This document shows positions 1 through 8,295 of a DNA stretch of 33,276 nucleotides, piece after piece. The first letter of the stretch is position 1, and each line of letters starts with the position of its first letter. The notes under the pieces were generated by a model. It was not told where the DNA came from, made no database searches, and saw nothing but the letters and a program-made list of their open reading frames with translations. The position numbers were made by a program, and so were the translations under genes. Source of the DNA: Bauldia litoralis (GTDB lineage Bacteria; Pseudomonadota; Alphaproteobacteria; Rhizobiales; Kaistiaceae). The stretch spans positions 1-33,276 of the forward strand of contig CAMCWB010000043.1 of assembly GCA_945882315.1 (NCBI GenBank), written 5' to 3'.

Positions 1-76
1 GCCTATCGGCGGTCCCCCTCCCCCGCTTCGCAGGGGAGGACCAACCGTTCCGCAAAGGTCTCCTATGGGAGAGGGT
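1..76. repeat. partial intergenic palindromic repeat at the window edge
   Basis: Bases 1-42 match the right half of the mosaic repeat seen whole at 21801-21960 and 31076-31206: a GC-rich hairpin ending in GGGGAGGACC. Bases 52-75 are the exact reverse complement of 27679-27702, that is, a CCCTCTCCCATA flank plus the first 12 bases of the MITE end. The segment is therefore a junction of two repeat types, and its left part is cut off by the window. No gene is visible in bases 1-99. Confidence 0.7.
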
Positions 77-99
77 AAGCAGTGCCGCGGTGCTTCACG

Positions 100-930
100 T
101 TACGACCCGACGGCCTCGGCGAGCAGCTTCTCCGTCAGCTCGACGCCCTCGCGGCATACGTCTATCGCCGGCCGCGCCCAGAGCACCGGGTTCGGCGCTT
201 CATAGCTGATGACGCCGGTGTATTTCTTCTCGGCAAGGAGGCCGAAGACCTCGCGCCAGCGGATAACGCCCTGGCCCGGCGGCAGGCGGTCGGTCGGCCG
301 CTTCACGCCCGTGACCGGGTTCGGCGACAGGTCGCTATACTGGAAGCAGAATATCTCCTCCGGCGCGACGTCCTCGAAGCCGCGGCCGGGCCGGCCGCTG
401 CGCGCCAGATGATAGGCATCGAGCAGGAAGCCGGCGTTCTCCTTCCTGGCGCCGCGAACCAGTTCGCTTTGCGCCTCGAGACAGTTCAGCACCTCGTGCT
501 GCGAGTTGAACTCGATGGCGAGCCTCAGGCCGAACTCGGCGGCGATGTCGGCGCCGCGCCGGAGATGGGTGATCGCGTCCGTTATGGACCCGACGAAGGG
601 GCCGGGCGCACTCATGATCATGGCGCAGTCGAGCGCCACCGCGTTCTCGCAGGATTTTGCGAAATCCTCGAACAGCCGGCGGCTGTCCTCGCCGGTCGCG
701 AAGAGCCAGCCATATTCGACGCCGAGCACGGCGACCGTGACGCCGCTCGCGCGGATGAGGGCGAGCACGTCATCGTTGCTCATGCCGGTCTCGTAGCAGC
801 GCTTGAAATCGATGCGGCGAAGTTCGGCGGCGGCGAAGCCTGCGCCGCTGATGGCATCGAGCGCCTCGGGCAGCGGCGTCGTGTCGATCGTCCAGGTGTG
901 CAGCGCCAGGCGCCCGAATGGTTCGGCCAT
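100..930 (-). CDS. sugar phosphate isomerase/epimerase family protein (xylose-isomerase-like TIM barrel)
   Basis: This 276-residue protein is about the usual length for the AP-endonuclease-2/xylose-isomerase-like family (PF01261), soluble TIM barrels that isomerise or epimerise sugars, ketoacids or inositol derivatives using a divalent metal. Family landmarks are visible: an acidic strand end in LAIEFNS with a following H (about residues 138-145), the FLLDAYHL segment (about 170) and VISYEAPNP near 240, which would supply the Glu/Asp/His metal ligands. The ATG is preceded by GGGGGGAAAC, a good ribosome site. It is the last gene of a minus-strand run, 34 bases after the chromate transporter gene, with the KduD-like dehydrogenase further upstream. 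That context suggests sugar-acid metabolism, but the substrate is unknown. Confidence 0.85.
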   Translation of the reverse strand: MAEPFGRLALHTWTIDTTPLPEALDAISGAGFAAAELRRIDFKRCYETGMSNDDVLALIRASGVTVAVLGVEYGWLFATGEDSRRLFEDFAKSCENAVALDCAMIMSAPGPFVGSITDAITHLRRGADIAAEFGLRLAIEFNSQHEVLNCLEAQSELVRGARKENAGFLLDAYHLARSGRPGRGFEDVAPEEIFCFQYSDLSPNPVTGVKRPTDRLPPGQGVIRWREVFGLLAEKKYTGVISYEAPNPVLWARPAIDVCREGVELTEKLLAEAVGS

Positions 931-964
931 GTTTCCCCCCGAGGCTCGTTGTGATGAGGCTAGC

Positions 965-2308
965 TCAAATCAGCCCGGCCGCGTAGAGCGCCAGCCCGGC
1001 GCCGGCCGACAAGGCAAGCACCGGCAGCATGCCGAGGCGGAACAGGAAGATTGCCGCGATGGCGAGGAGCGACAGCGCCACGGCCGGCAGGTTGACGCTT
1101 GCCAGCACCGGCAGGTCGGTATCGAGGCCGAAGGCCACAAGCGATCGCGTTTCGCCGAACCAGCTATGGATGGCGAACCAGACGGCGAGATTGAGAATGA
1201 CGCCGACCACCGCGGCGGTGATCGCCGACAACGCCGCCGAGAGTGCCCGGTTGCCGCGCAGCTTTTCGACGAAGGGCGCGCCGAGGAAGATCCAGAGGAA
1301 GCAGGGCGCGAAGGTCACCCAAGTGGCGAGCAGCCCGCCGAGCGTCGCGGCGAGCAGCGGCGGCAGCGAGCCCGGATCGCCATAGGCGGCCATGAAGCCC
1401 ACGAATTGCAGGACCATGATCAGCGGCCCTGGCGTCGTCTCGGCCATGCCGAGGCCGTCGAGCATCTCGCCGGCACTCAGCCAACCGTAATTCTCGACGG
1501 CCTGCTGCGCGACATAGGCGAGCACCGCATAGGCGCCGCCGAAAGTGACGACCGCCATCTTGGAAAAGAAGAGCCCGATATCGGCGAAGACGTCGCCGGG
1601 ACCGAGCGTCGCCAGGAGCAGTGCCACGGGCGCCAGCCACAGGACGAAAAAGCCCGCTGCCGCGAGGACGGCGCCGCGGCCGTCCTGAACCGCCAGCCGG
1701 TCGTCAACGACGGTATCGGAAGCCGATTCTTTCCGGCCGAGCCATCCGAGCTTGCCCGCCATCAAGCCTATGAGGGCGGTGGCGAGGATGATGAGCGGGA
1801 ACGGAACCCCGAAGAAGAAGATGCCGACAAAGGCCGCGCCGGCGAGAAACCAGAGCAGCCAGCCGGTCAGCGCCCGGCGGGCGATGCGGATGACGGCGTC
1901 GAGCACGATGGCGAGCACCGCCGCCTTGACGCCGAAGAAGATCGCCTCGACCGGGCCGGCATTGCCGAACAGCACATAGACGAAGCTCAGCGCCATGATG
2001 GCGAGGACGCCGGGCAGGATGAAGAGGAGGCCGGCGACGAGGCCGCCGCGCACGCCGTGGAGCAGCCAGCCGATATAGGTGGCGAGCTGCTGGGCCTCCG
2101 GTCCAGGAAGCAGCATGCAGAAATTGAGGGCGTGCAGGAACCGCGCCTCGGATATCCATTGCCGCTCGTCGACGAGGATGCGGTGCATCACGGCGATCTG
2201 GCCGGCCGGGCCACCGAAGCTCAGCGAGGCGATCTTTGCCCAGACCCGTACCGCCTCGGCAAAGGACGGACGCACCGGCGGCGATTCCCGATTCGTGATT
2301 TCGGTCAC
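965..2308 (-). CDS. chrA: chromate transporter, two-domain ChrA type
   Basis: This is a 447-residue polytopic inner-membrane protein of the CHR family, whose characterised members export chromate. It is the long form, made of two homologous halves. The N-terminal half carries ASLSFGGPAGQIAV and LLPGPEAQQLATYIGW (about residues 30-85). The C-terminal half repeats the pattern as VVTFGGAYAVLAYV and ETTPGPLIMVLQFVG (about 250-310). Several strongly hydrophobic segments follow each motif. Translation starts at a GTG just 3 bases after the dehydrogenase stop codon, so it is probably expressed with that gene. Chromate export is the family function. In a catabolic operon the protein may serve another anion, which the sequence cannot decide. 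Confidence 0.9.
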   Translation of the reverse strand: MTEITNRESPPVRPSFAEAVRVWAKIASLSFGGPAGQIAVMHRILVDERQWISEARFLHALNFCMLLPGPEAQQLATYIGWLLHGVRGGLVAGLLFILPGVLAIMALSFVYVLFGNAGPVEAIFFGVKAAVLAIVLDAVIRIARRALTGWLLWFLAGAAFVGIFFFGVPFPLIILATALIGLMAGKLGWLGRKESASDTVVDDRLAVQDGRGAVLAAAGFFVLWLAPVALLLATLGPGDVFADIGLFFSKMAVVTFGGAYAVLAYVAQQAVENYGWLSAGEMLDGLGMAETTPGPLIMVLQFVGFMAAYGDPGSLPPLLAATLGGLLATWVTFAPCFLWIFLGAPFVEKLRGNRALSAALSAITAAVVGVILNLAVWFAIHSWFGETRSLVAFGLDTDLPVLASVNLPAVALSLLAIAAIFLFRLGMLPVLALSAGAGLALYAAGLI

Positions 2309-2311
2309 GGC

Positions 2312-3067
2312 CTAGCGCGCCAGCCAGCCGCCATCGACCGGGACGATCGTGCCGGTGACATAGGACGACTCCGGCGAGACGAGGAAGAGGAGCGCGGTCG
2401 CGAGCTCGCGCGGCTCCGCCCAGCGGCCGAGCGGGATGCGCGCCAGGATATCGCGGTTGCGTGCCTTGTCGGCACGCAGCTCGGCGGTGTTGTCGGTGGC
2501 GACATAGCCCGGTGCGATGGCGTTGACGGTGATGCCATGCGGCGCGAGCTCGTTCGCCATCATCTTGGTGATGCCGGCGATGCCGTGCTTGCTCGCCGCG
2601 TAGCTCGGCGCCCGGATGCCGCCCTGGAAGGAGAGGATCGAGGCGATGTTGACGATGCGCCCGGCGATGGCGCCCTCGATCATATGCGCGGCGACCGCCT
2701 GCGACAGGAAGAAGGCGCTCTTCAGATTGACGTCCATTACCGCATCCCATTCCTCGGCGGTGACGTCGAAGAGGTCGCCGCGCTGGATGATGCCGGCATT
2801 GTTGACGAGGATGTCGATGCGGCCGATCACCGCCACGACGGCATCGACGACGGCGCGGAAATCCTGAGGGCCGCTGAGGTCGCGAACGATCTCGATGAAG
2901 TCACGGCCGCGGCCGCCGATCGATTCGGCCGTATCCGGCATGGGCTGCGAGCCGAGGCCGGCGATATCGGCGCCGGCGTCGGCGAGCGCTTCGGCCAGCG
3001 CCCGGCCGATGCCGGTGCGGGCGCCGGTGACCAGCGCCACCTTGCCGGACAGATCGAAGAAGCTCAT
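2312..3067 (-). CDS. kduD: SDR-family oxidoreductase, KduD-like (2-dehydro-3-deoxy-D-gluconate 5-dehydrogenase type)
   Basis: This 251-residue classical short-chain dehydrogenase has the cofactor motif TGARTGIG (residues 14-21), NNAG at 89-92, catalytic Ser143 and the YxxxK pair Tyr156/Lys160. The segments SFQGGIRAPSYAASK, a ...ILARIPLGRW... stretch and the C-terminal VDGGWLAR closely match the KduD group, which interconverts 2-dehydro-3-deoxy-gluconate and its 5-keto form with NAD(H). The ATG overlaps the stop of the upstream dioxygenase gene as ATGA, indicating translational coupling. Pairing with an intradiol dioxygenase is not the usual kdu (pectin or alginate) context, so the true substrate may be a ring-derived hydroxyacid. 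The symbol rests on sequence resemblance only. Confidence 0.82.
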   Translation of the reverse strand: MSFFDLSGKVALVTGARTGIGRALAEALADAGADIAGLGSQPMPDTAESIGGRGRDFIEIVRDLSGPQDFRAVVDAVVAVIGRIDILVNNAGIIQRGDLFDVTAEEWDAVMDVNLKSAFFLSQAVAAHMIEGAIAGRIVNIASILSFQGGIRAPSYAASKHGIAGITKMMANELAPHGITVNAIAPGYVATDNTAELRADKARNRDILARIPLGRWAEPRELATALLFLVSPESSYVTGTIVPVDGGWLAR

Positions 3068-3933
3068 GGCGCCCTTTGCCGCGACAGGATGAAGTCGTGC
3101 TCGACGCGCCAGAAGGGATTGCCAAGGCCGAGCGCCTTGGCAACCTCGGGATCGTCCTGCCGGACGAAGGTGACGACCAGGCTGTCCTTGACGCCGAAGA
3201 CCGCATCGGAATCGAGATACTCGTCGCCGGCGATGAAAAGATGCGTGGTCACCGCGTCGAAACCCGGCGCGGCGAGGATCACATGGATATGCGCCGGCCG
3301 CATCGGATCGCGACCGAGCGCCAGCAGCATCCTGCCGACCGGTCCGTCGGTCGGCACCGAATAGGGCATCGGCCGCACCGAGCGGAAGAAATAGCGGCCG
3401 TCGGCGCCGGTGGTGAAGAGGCCGCGGAGATTGTTCTCGGGCTGGTCGGGGTCCTGGGTGTCGTAGAGGCCGTTGCCCGAGGTCTGCCAGACGTCGAGCG
3501 TCGCGCCGTCCACGGGCCGGCCGTCCGGATCGAGCACGCGGCCGGAGACGAAGACCGGCTCGCCCTTGAGGTCGAGCGAGAGATTGTCGCCCATCGCCTT
3601 CCGCGGCGTGTTGGAGACGTGGAAAGGACCCAGCACCGTCGACTGGGTCGCGCCGGAGGGCTTCCGGTTGTTGATCGCGTCGACCAGCATCGAGACGCCC
3701 AGCGTGTCGGAAAGGAGGATGAATTCCTGCCGCCGCTCGTCGCTCTTGTGGCCGGTCTCGGTCAGGAAGCGGATCGCGGCATTCCATTCGTCCATCGTCG
3801 GCTCGACCTCGCGGACGACGGCATGGAGATGGCGGACTATGGATGTCATCACCGCCTGCAGCCGCGGGTCGTCGCATTCCGCCATGCGCCCGAGCACGGC
3901 GTCGGTGACGTTCGCCTCGTTGAAGTCACGCAT
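3064..3933 (-). CDS. intradiol ring-cleavage dioxygenase (catechol/hydroxyquinol 1,2-dioxygenase type)
   Basis: This 289-residue cytoplasmic non-haem Fe(III) dioxygenase cleaves an ortho-dihydroxylated aromatic ring between the hydroxyls to give a muconate or maleylacetate-type product. The N-terminal dimerisation domain covers about residues 1-100. The catalytic beta-sandwich holds the expected ligands Tyr157 (GNGLYDTQ), Tyr191 (MPYSVPTDGP), His215 and His217 (RPAHIHVI). Length and N-terminal style fit hydroxyquinol or chlorocatechol dioxygenases better than protocatechuate dioxygenase subunits. The ATG chosen has GGGGAG seven bases upstream; a TTG five codons earlier is possible but has no comparable site. 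The gene lies between a flavin reductase and the KduD-like gene. No maleylacetate reductase or muconate cycloisomerase is present in the window. Confidence 0.9.
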   Translation of the reverse strand: MRDFNEANVTDAVLGRMAECDDPRLQAVMTSIVRHLHAVVREVEPTMDEWNAAIRFLTETGHKSDERRQEFILLSDTLGVSMLVDAINNRKPSGATQSTVLGPFHVSNTPRKAMGDNLSLDLKGEPVFVSGRVLDPDGRPVDGATLDVWQTSGNGLYDTQDPDQPENNLRGLFTTGADGRYFFRSVRPMPYSVPTDGPVGRMLLALGRDPMRPAHIHVILAAPGFDAVTTHLFIAGDEYLDSDAVFGVKDSLVVTFVRQDDPEVAKALGLGNPFWRVEHDFILSRQRAP

Positions 3934-3989
3934 GGCATTTCTCCCCAAGGCCCGGCAGGCCGAGCCCCCAAGCCCAGATTGCCCAAGTT

Positions 3990-4481
3990 CTAGAGCGGTG
4001 CAAAGGCCCCGAAGCGGCCGGCATGATAGAGGAGTGGCGGGCGGTCATCGGCCGACATCGCCTGGATGAGGCCGACGAAAAGGGTATGGTCGCCACAATC
4101 ATGGTGCGCCGTGCTCTCGGCGAGGATGCGCGCCAGGGCGTCGGCCAGCACCGGCACGCCATCGTCATGGGCAAAGGGGTCGCCGAGCCCGGTCACCGGT
4201 TTGCCGGCAAAATGTCTCGCCAGCGCCTCCTGGTCGGCGGCCAGAATGTTTATGCCGAAGCGCCCGGCCTCGAGCAGGATCGCATGCATGCGCGTGTGCT
4301 TCGCCACCGAGACCACGCAGAGCGGCGGCTCCAGCGAGCCCGAGACGAAGGCATTGGCGGTCATGCCCCGAATTTCGCCCTTGGCTTCCGCGGTGATGAC
4401 CGTGACGCCGGTCGCGAAACTGCCCATGACGCGGCGGAAATGGACGGAATCGATGCTGCGGGTCAGTGTTTTCTCGTTCAT
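3990..4481 (-). CDS. flavin reductase domain protein (HpaC-like)
   Basis: This 163-residue FMN-binding split-barrel protein belongs to the flavin reductase-like family (PF01613). These small enzymes supply reduced FMN or FAD to a two-component monooxygenase. The typical start SVHFRRVMGSFATGVTVIT (about residues 12-30) and GMTANAFVSGSLEPPLCVVSV (about 39-59) are clear, and HAGRFGAF is at the C-terminus. The ATG follows CGGGGTCCA. It is the first gene of the minus-strand run, 56 bases before the dioxygenase gene, so it probably supports an aromatic hydroxylase that produces the dioxygenase substrate. That large oxygenase subunit is not in the window. Confidence 0.9.
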   Translation of the reverse strand: MNEKTLTRSIDSVHFRRVMGSFATGVTVITAEAKGEIRGMTANAFVSGSLEPPLCVVSVAKHTRMHAILLEAGRFGINILAADQEALARHFAGKPVTGLGDPFAHDDGVPVLADALARILAESTAHHDCGDHTLFVGLIQAMSADDRPPLLYHAGRFGAFAPL

Positions 4482-4640
4482 TGGACCCCGGATGCGCAGC
4501 GGCGCTGTAGCCGATCACGCAATCGTAAGGGGCGGACGGGCTCCCGAAAAGCGAAATCGGGCCGCTGCGGCTTTTCCTCGGTGCCGCCGCCTTGCTACGG
4601 TCGCCCGCAAAACAACGATGCTTTCAGGGAACGATCAGGA
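4482..4640. promoter_or_regulatory. divergent promoter region
   Basis: These 159 bases separate two divergent operons (flavin reductase to the left, molybdopterin enzyme to the right), so both promoters must lie here. I see a CCCGA-AAAGCGAAA-TCGGG inverted repeat in the middle, but no confident -35/-10 pair and no operator that recurs elsewhere in the window. Confidence 0.45.
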
Positions 4641-6971
4641 ATGCTTCAGACCCGCGCGCCGCAGGACCATCATGGGGAAACCCTGCGGGTCGAAGACAAT
4701 GCGCTCATCACCGGACAGGGCAAATTCATCGGCGACCTCAAGCTCCCCCGTCAGACTGCGGCGGTCTTCGTGCGGTCCCCGCATGCCCATGCGCGGATCG
4801 GAACGATCTCGGCGGAGGCGGCCCTCGCCTTGCCGGGCGTCCTCGCCGTCCTGACCGCTGCCGACATGGAGGGCGTCGGCAGCGTGTCGCGGCCGATCCC
4901 GATCGCCGGCCGCGACGGCAAGACCATGCTCGTGCCGGAACGGCCGGCGCTTGCCGGCAAGCGGGCGCTTCATGTCGGCGACCCGGTAGCGCTGGTCGTC
5001 GCCGAGACCGCGGCGATCGCGGCCGATGCCGCGGAACTGGTCGAGATCGACTATGATCCGCTGCCCGCCGTCGCCGACGCCCGCGCCGCGCTGTCGGCAG
5101 AGGCGCCGCTCCTCTGGCCGCTTGCGCCCGGCAATCTCGCCATCGACTACATCACGCCGAGAGACGACGGCGGCGCGCTGGTCGAGATCGAGGCGATCAT
5201 CGCCGCGGCGGCGCATGTCGTGCGCATCGAGACCTTCAACCAGCGTCTCGCCGGGGTGACGCTCGAGCCGCGCGGCGCGACGGCCTTCTACGAGCCGGCC
5301 TCCGATCACTACACGCTCCACTGCCCCTGCCAGGGCACCGGCGTTCTGGCGGCGGGCGTTGCGGCGATCATGGGCATCGCACCGGACAAGCTCCGCGTCC
5401 TCGCCGACGATGTCGGCGGCGCCTTCGGCCTGAAGACGCCGCCCTATCCGGAATATCCGGCGCTGCTCGTCGCGGCGAAGAAGGTCGGCCGGCCGGTCCA
5501 CTGGATGGCGACACGCGCCGAATCCTTCCTCAGCGACCATCAGGCCCGCGACCAGTATTGCGAGGCGACCCTCGCACTCGACACGGACGGCAAGTTCCTG
5601 GCGCTGAAGGTCGAGGCCATCACCAATCTCGGCGCCTATTGCACCTATGCCGGCCCGATGATCTCGACGACCGGCTTCGCCGGCTGCTTCCCGACGACCT
5701 ACGACATCCCCAAGACGAGCATCAATGTCCGCTGCGCTTTCACCAACACCGTGCCGGTGGGGCCTTATCGCGGCGCCGGACGGCCGGAGGCGAATTATGT
5801 GATGGAGCGACTGGTCGACGCGGCGGCCCGCCAGACCGGCATCGATCCCTTCGCACTGCGGCGCCGGAATTTCACGGCGCCCGGCGCCTTTCCCTACAAG
5901 ACAGCCGCCGGCCACACCTTCGACAGCGGTGAATTCGCCGCGATCTTCGAGCAGGCCCTCACGCTCGGCGACACCGACGGCTTCCTGGCCCGGCAAGTCG
6001 CCTCGTCGGGCAAGGGACTACTCCGTGGCCTCGGCGTTTCCTGCTTCCTCGAACATTCCGGCGTCGTGCCTTTCGAAGGCACGGCTTTCGTTTTCGACGG
6101 CGACCGACTGCGCGTCCGCCTCGGCATGCAGGCGAGCGGCCAGGGCCATGCGACGGTTTTCCGCAACGTCGTCGCCGACCGGCTCGGCATCGCCCGCGCC
6201 AGCGTGATCCTCGAGGAGGGCGATTCCGATTTCGCCATCAAGGGCGGGCCGGCGGTCGCCTCGCGCTCGGCGATGAGCGCCGGGCCGGCGATGACGAAGG
6301 CGTCCGACATCGTCGTCGAGAAGGGCCGGCGCATCGCCGCGACGCTTCTCGAAGCCAGCGAGGACGATATTTCCTACGCGAAGGGCGATTTCATCATCGC
6401 CGGCACCGACCGGCGCATCGGCCTGTTCGAGGTGGCGAGCCAGGCCGCCGCCATGAAATCGCGCGGCGAGATCGCCGAGGATCTCGACACGCGTGCCGAC
6501 GTGACGACAACGCCGACCTATCCCAACGGATGCCATGTCGCAGAAGTCGAGATCGAGCCGGAGACCGGCATCATCTCCGTCGTGCGCTACACCGCGATCG
6601 ACGATTGCGGCACTGTGCTCGATCATACGATCGCCGACGGCCAGACGATCGGCGGCATGGCGCAGGGCCTCGGCCAGGCGCTGATCGAGGCGGTCCGCTA
6701 CGACGATGACGGCCAGGTCCTGTCCGGGTCGCTGATGGATTACGGCATGCCGCGCGCCGACATGATGCCGGACGAAATCGCCTCCGCCTTCCATCCGGTG
6801 CCCTGCACCACCAATGTGCTCGGCGTGAAGGGGGTCGGCGAGGCCGGCACTACGGCCGCGATCGCGGCGATCATGAACGCCATCGCCCACGCCATCCCGA
6901 ATGGCCGCGGCGTCGCCATTGAGATGCCGGCGACGCCGGAGAAGATCTGGGCGGCCTGCCGCGGCGGATAG
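4641..6971 (+). CDS. xanthine dehydrogenase family protein, molybdopterin-binding (large) subunit
   Basis: This 776-residue homologue of the CoxL/XdhB-type large subunit hydroxylates aldehydes, purines or aromatic heterocycles using water and a molybdopterin cofactor. The a/b hammerhead domain starts with ITGQGKFIGDL and FVRSPHAHARI (about residues 24-55). The Mo-cofactor domains follow with GGAFGLKTP, GPYRGAGRPEANYVMERL and the glycine-rich ASGQGHATVFRNVVADRL. The C-terminal GVKGVGEAGTT carries the expected active-site glutamate, Glu734. The start ATG has AGGGAA ten bases upstream. The enzyme normally needs a 2Fe-2S subunit and an FAD subunit, but neither is encoded next to it or anywhere in this window. 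It stands alone, divergent from the dioxygenase operon, which hints at a heterocyclic or aromatic substrate. Confidence 0.93.
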   Translation: MLQTRAPQDHHGETLRVEDNALITGQGKFIGDLKLPRQTAAVFVRSPHAHARIGTISAEAALALPGVLAVLTAADMEGVGSVSRPIPIAGRDGKTMLVPERPALAGKRALHVGDPVALVVAETAAIAADAAELVEIDYDPLPAVADARAALSAEAPLLWPLAPGNLAIDYITPRDDGGALVEIEAIIAAAAHVVRIETFNQRLAGVTLEPRGATAFYEPASDHYTLHCPCQGTGVLAAGVAAIMGIAPDKLRVLADDVGGAFGLKTPPYPEYPALLVAAKKVGRPVHWMATRAESFLSDHQARDQYCEATLALDTDGKFLALKVEAITNLGAYCTYAGPMISTTGFAGCFPTTYDIPKTSINVRCAFTNTVPVGPYRGAGRPEANYVMERLVDAAARQTGIDPFALRRRNFTAPGAFPYKTAAGHTFDSGEFAAIFEQALTLGDTDGFLARQVASSGKGLLRGLGVSCFLEHSGVVPFEGTAFVFDGDRLRVRLGMQASGQGHATVFRNVVADRLGIARASVILEEGDSDFAIKGGPAVASRSAMSAGPAMTKASDIVVEKGRRIAATLLEASEDDISYAKGDFIIAGTDRRIGLFEVASQAAAMKSRGEIAEDLDTRADVTTTPTYPNGCHVAEVEIEPETGIISVVRYTAIDDCGTVLDHTIADGQTIGGMAQGLGQALIEAVRYDDDGQVLSGSLMDYGMPRADMMPDEIASAFHPVPCTTNVLGVKGVGEAGTTAAIAAIMNAIAHAIPNGRGVAIEMPATPEKIWAACRGG

Positions 6972-7090
6972 TCGGGTTCGCCGAAGACGCTCCGCCGGTC
7001 GGATTAGGCCGGTGGCGACCGCGCGCCACCTGGCATCCGGTCGTCGAGGCTTCGAGACGCTCGACGACACGGCTGACGGCGGCCGGCTGA
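6972..7090. other. convergent intergenic spacer with a hairpin
   Basis: The spacer lies between two converging genes. It holds a perfect 9-bp stem (GTCGTCGAG at 7040-7048 pairing with CTCGACGAC at 7060-7068) around an 11-base loop. No T-run follows on either strand, so an intrinsic terminator is not clear. A GATCAGCTGATC palindrome (7089-7100) overlaps the end of the dehydrogenase gene. Confidence 0.45.
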
Positions 7091-8167
7091 TCAGCTGATC
7101 GGCTTGATGCCCAGCCTCTTGCCCAGTTCGGCGAGCTTGCCGAGCAGGGCCGGCGACAGGGGAACGCCGCTTGCGCCCCGATCCTTCAACCGTGCGGCGC
7201 GGGCTTCGCCCGGCAAGCGGATGCTGTCATGGCCGGGCATCAGCTTCGACGAGCGGAGCTCGCGGATGTGGCGGTCGATATCGGCCTTGAACTCGGCGAG
7301 CGGCAGGAACTTGGTCACGTCGACCACCACCAGGAAATGGCCGGTGTTGGTTTCGCTCATCGAATCGGCGTTGAAATCGGTGACGTCGCGGCCGAAGGCG
7401 GCGCGGTTGAGCGGACCGCCCATCAGGCCGAGCACGAGGCAGATGCCCGAGCCCTTGTAGCCGCCGATCGGCAGGAGCGCGCCCTTGGCGACGTCCATCG
7501 GATCGATGATCGGCTCGCCGGTTTCGCGGTTGACCATCCAGCCCTCTTCGAGCGGCTGGTTGTTGAGCACGTGGTTCTTGACCGTGCCGTAGGAGGTGAC
7601 GCTGGTGGCGATGTCGAGGATGATCGGCGGCTCCTCGCCGGCCGGAATGCCGAAGGCGACCGGATTGGTGCCAAGCAGCAGTTCCGAGCCGCCCCAGATC
7701 GGCATGTGGTTGGCGCTGGCGACCACCGAATAGAGCGCCACCATGCCGCGCTCGATCGGCTTCTCGACATAGAGCGCGGCCGGGCCGGCATGGTTCGAGC
7801 GGCGCACGCCGACCCAGGCGACGCCGCTTTCGGCGGCGATATCAACGGCCGTGTCGACCGCCTTCGACATGACCAGATGGCCCATGCCGTTGCCGCCGTC
7901 GATCATCGCGGTCGCGGCGGCGGTGCGATCAACCGTAATCTTCGGGTTGCGCTCGACACCACCACCCTCGATCCTCGCGACGTATTGCGGCAACCGGAAG
8001 ATGCCGTGGGCATCCGCGCCGGTGAGATCGGCCCGCGTCATCAGGCGGGCGACGGTCTCGGAATCGGCCTCCGGAAGGCCGACCTTGGTGAAGGCCTCAC
8101 GGATGAAACGGTGGATTTCCGCGGCCGGCGTCGTTGGGACGCTCGTTGTGCCTGCTTCTGTAAGCAT
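7091..8167 (-). CDS. Ldh family (malate/L-lactate/ureidoglycolate-type) oxidoreductase
   Basis: This 358-residue member of the LDH2/MDH2 family (PF02615) is an NAD(P)-dependent 2-hydroxyacid dehydrogenase with a fold unrelated to the Rossmann dehydrogenases. Characterised relatives act on malate, lactate, ureidoglycolate, sulfolactate or pyrroline carboxylates. The family signature LTGADAHGIFRLP (residues 48-60, with His54 the usual catalytic histidine) is present, as are the NHAGPAALYVEK and GTNPVAFGIPA segments and the ILDIATS motif. I chose the ATG preceded by GGGAGGAAGAGAA; the frame stays open 23 codons further upstream without a comparable site. It is transcribed alone, so its substrate cannot be inferred from partners. 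Confidence 0.92.
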   Translation of the reverse strand: MLTEAGTTSVPTTPAAEIHRFIREAFTKVGLPEADSETVARLMTRADLTGADAHGIFRLPQYVARIEGGGVERNPKITVDRTAAATAMIDGGNGMGHLVMSKAVDTAVDIAAESGVAWVGVRRSNHAGPAALYVEKPIERGMVALYSVVASANHMPIWGGSELLLGTNPVAFGIPAGEEPPIILDIATSVTSYGTVKNHVLNNQPLEEGWMVNRETGEPIIDPMDVAKGALLPIGGYKGSGICLVLGLMGGPLNRAAFGRDVTDFNADSMSETNTGHFLVVVDVTKFLPLAEFKADIDRHIRELRSSKLMPGHDSIRLPGEARAARLKDRGASGVPLSPALLGKLAELGKRLGIKPIS

Positions 8168-8236
8168 TTCTCTTCCTCCCGATCGAAATTCAGGTCTGAA
8201 CGTCATTCCTGCATGGCTGGTGTCCGAAACCTGCAA

Positions 8237-8264
8237 TTGTGGCGCAGCGCACTCGCCTTATATT
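8237..8264 (+). promoter_or_regulatory. probable sigma-70-type promoter of the small gene
   Basis: TTGTGG (8237-8242) and TATATT (8259-8264) are separated by 16 bases. They sit upstream of the 54-residue gene at a distance giving a leader of about 25 bases. Assigned by similarity to the TTGACA/TATAAT consensus only. Confidence 0.45.
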
Positions 8265-8295
8265 GCAATGCATCAAGACATTGAAAGGAAACACC

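Noticed and set aside
803-3364. An 853-codon open frame on the plus strand
   Set aside because: It runs antisense to the chromate transporter, KduD-like and dioxygenase genes and its product is an Arg/Asp/Glu-rich low-complexity sequence, the normal shadow in G+C-rich DNA.
7091-8236. Longer start for the Ldh-family gene
   Set aside because: The added 23 residues do not match the family, and a GGGAGG site precedes the shorter ATG.
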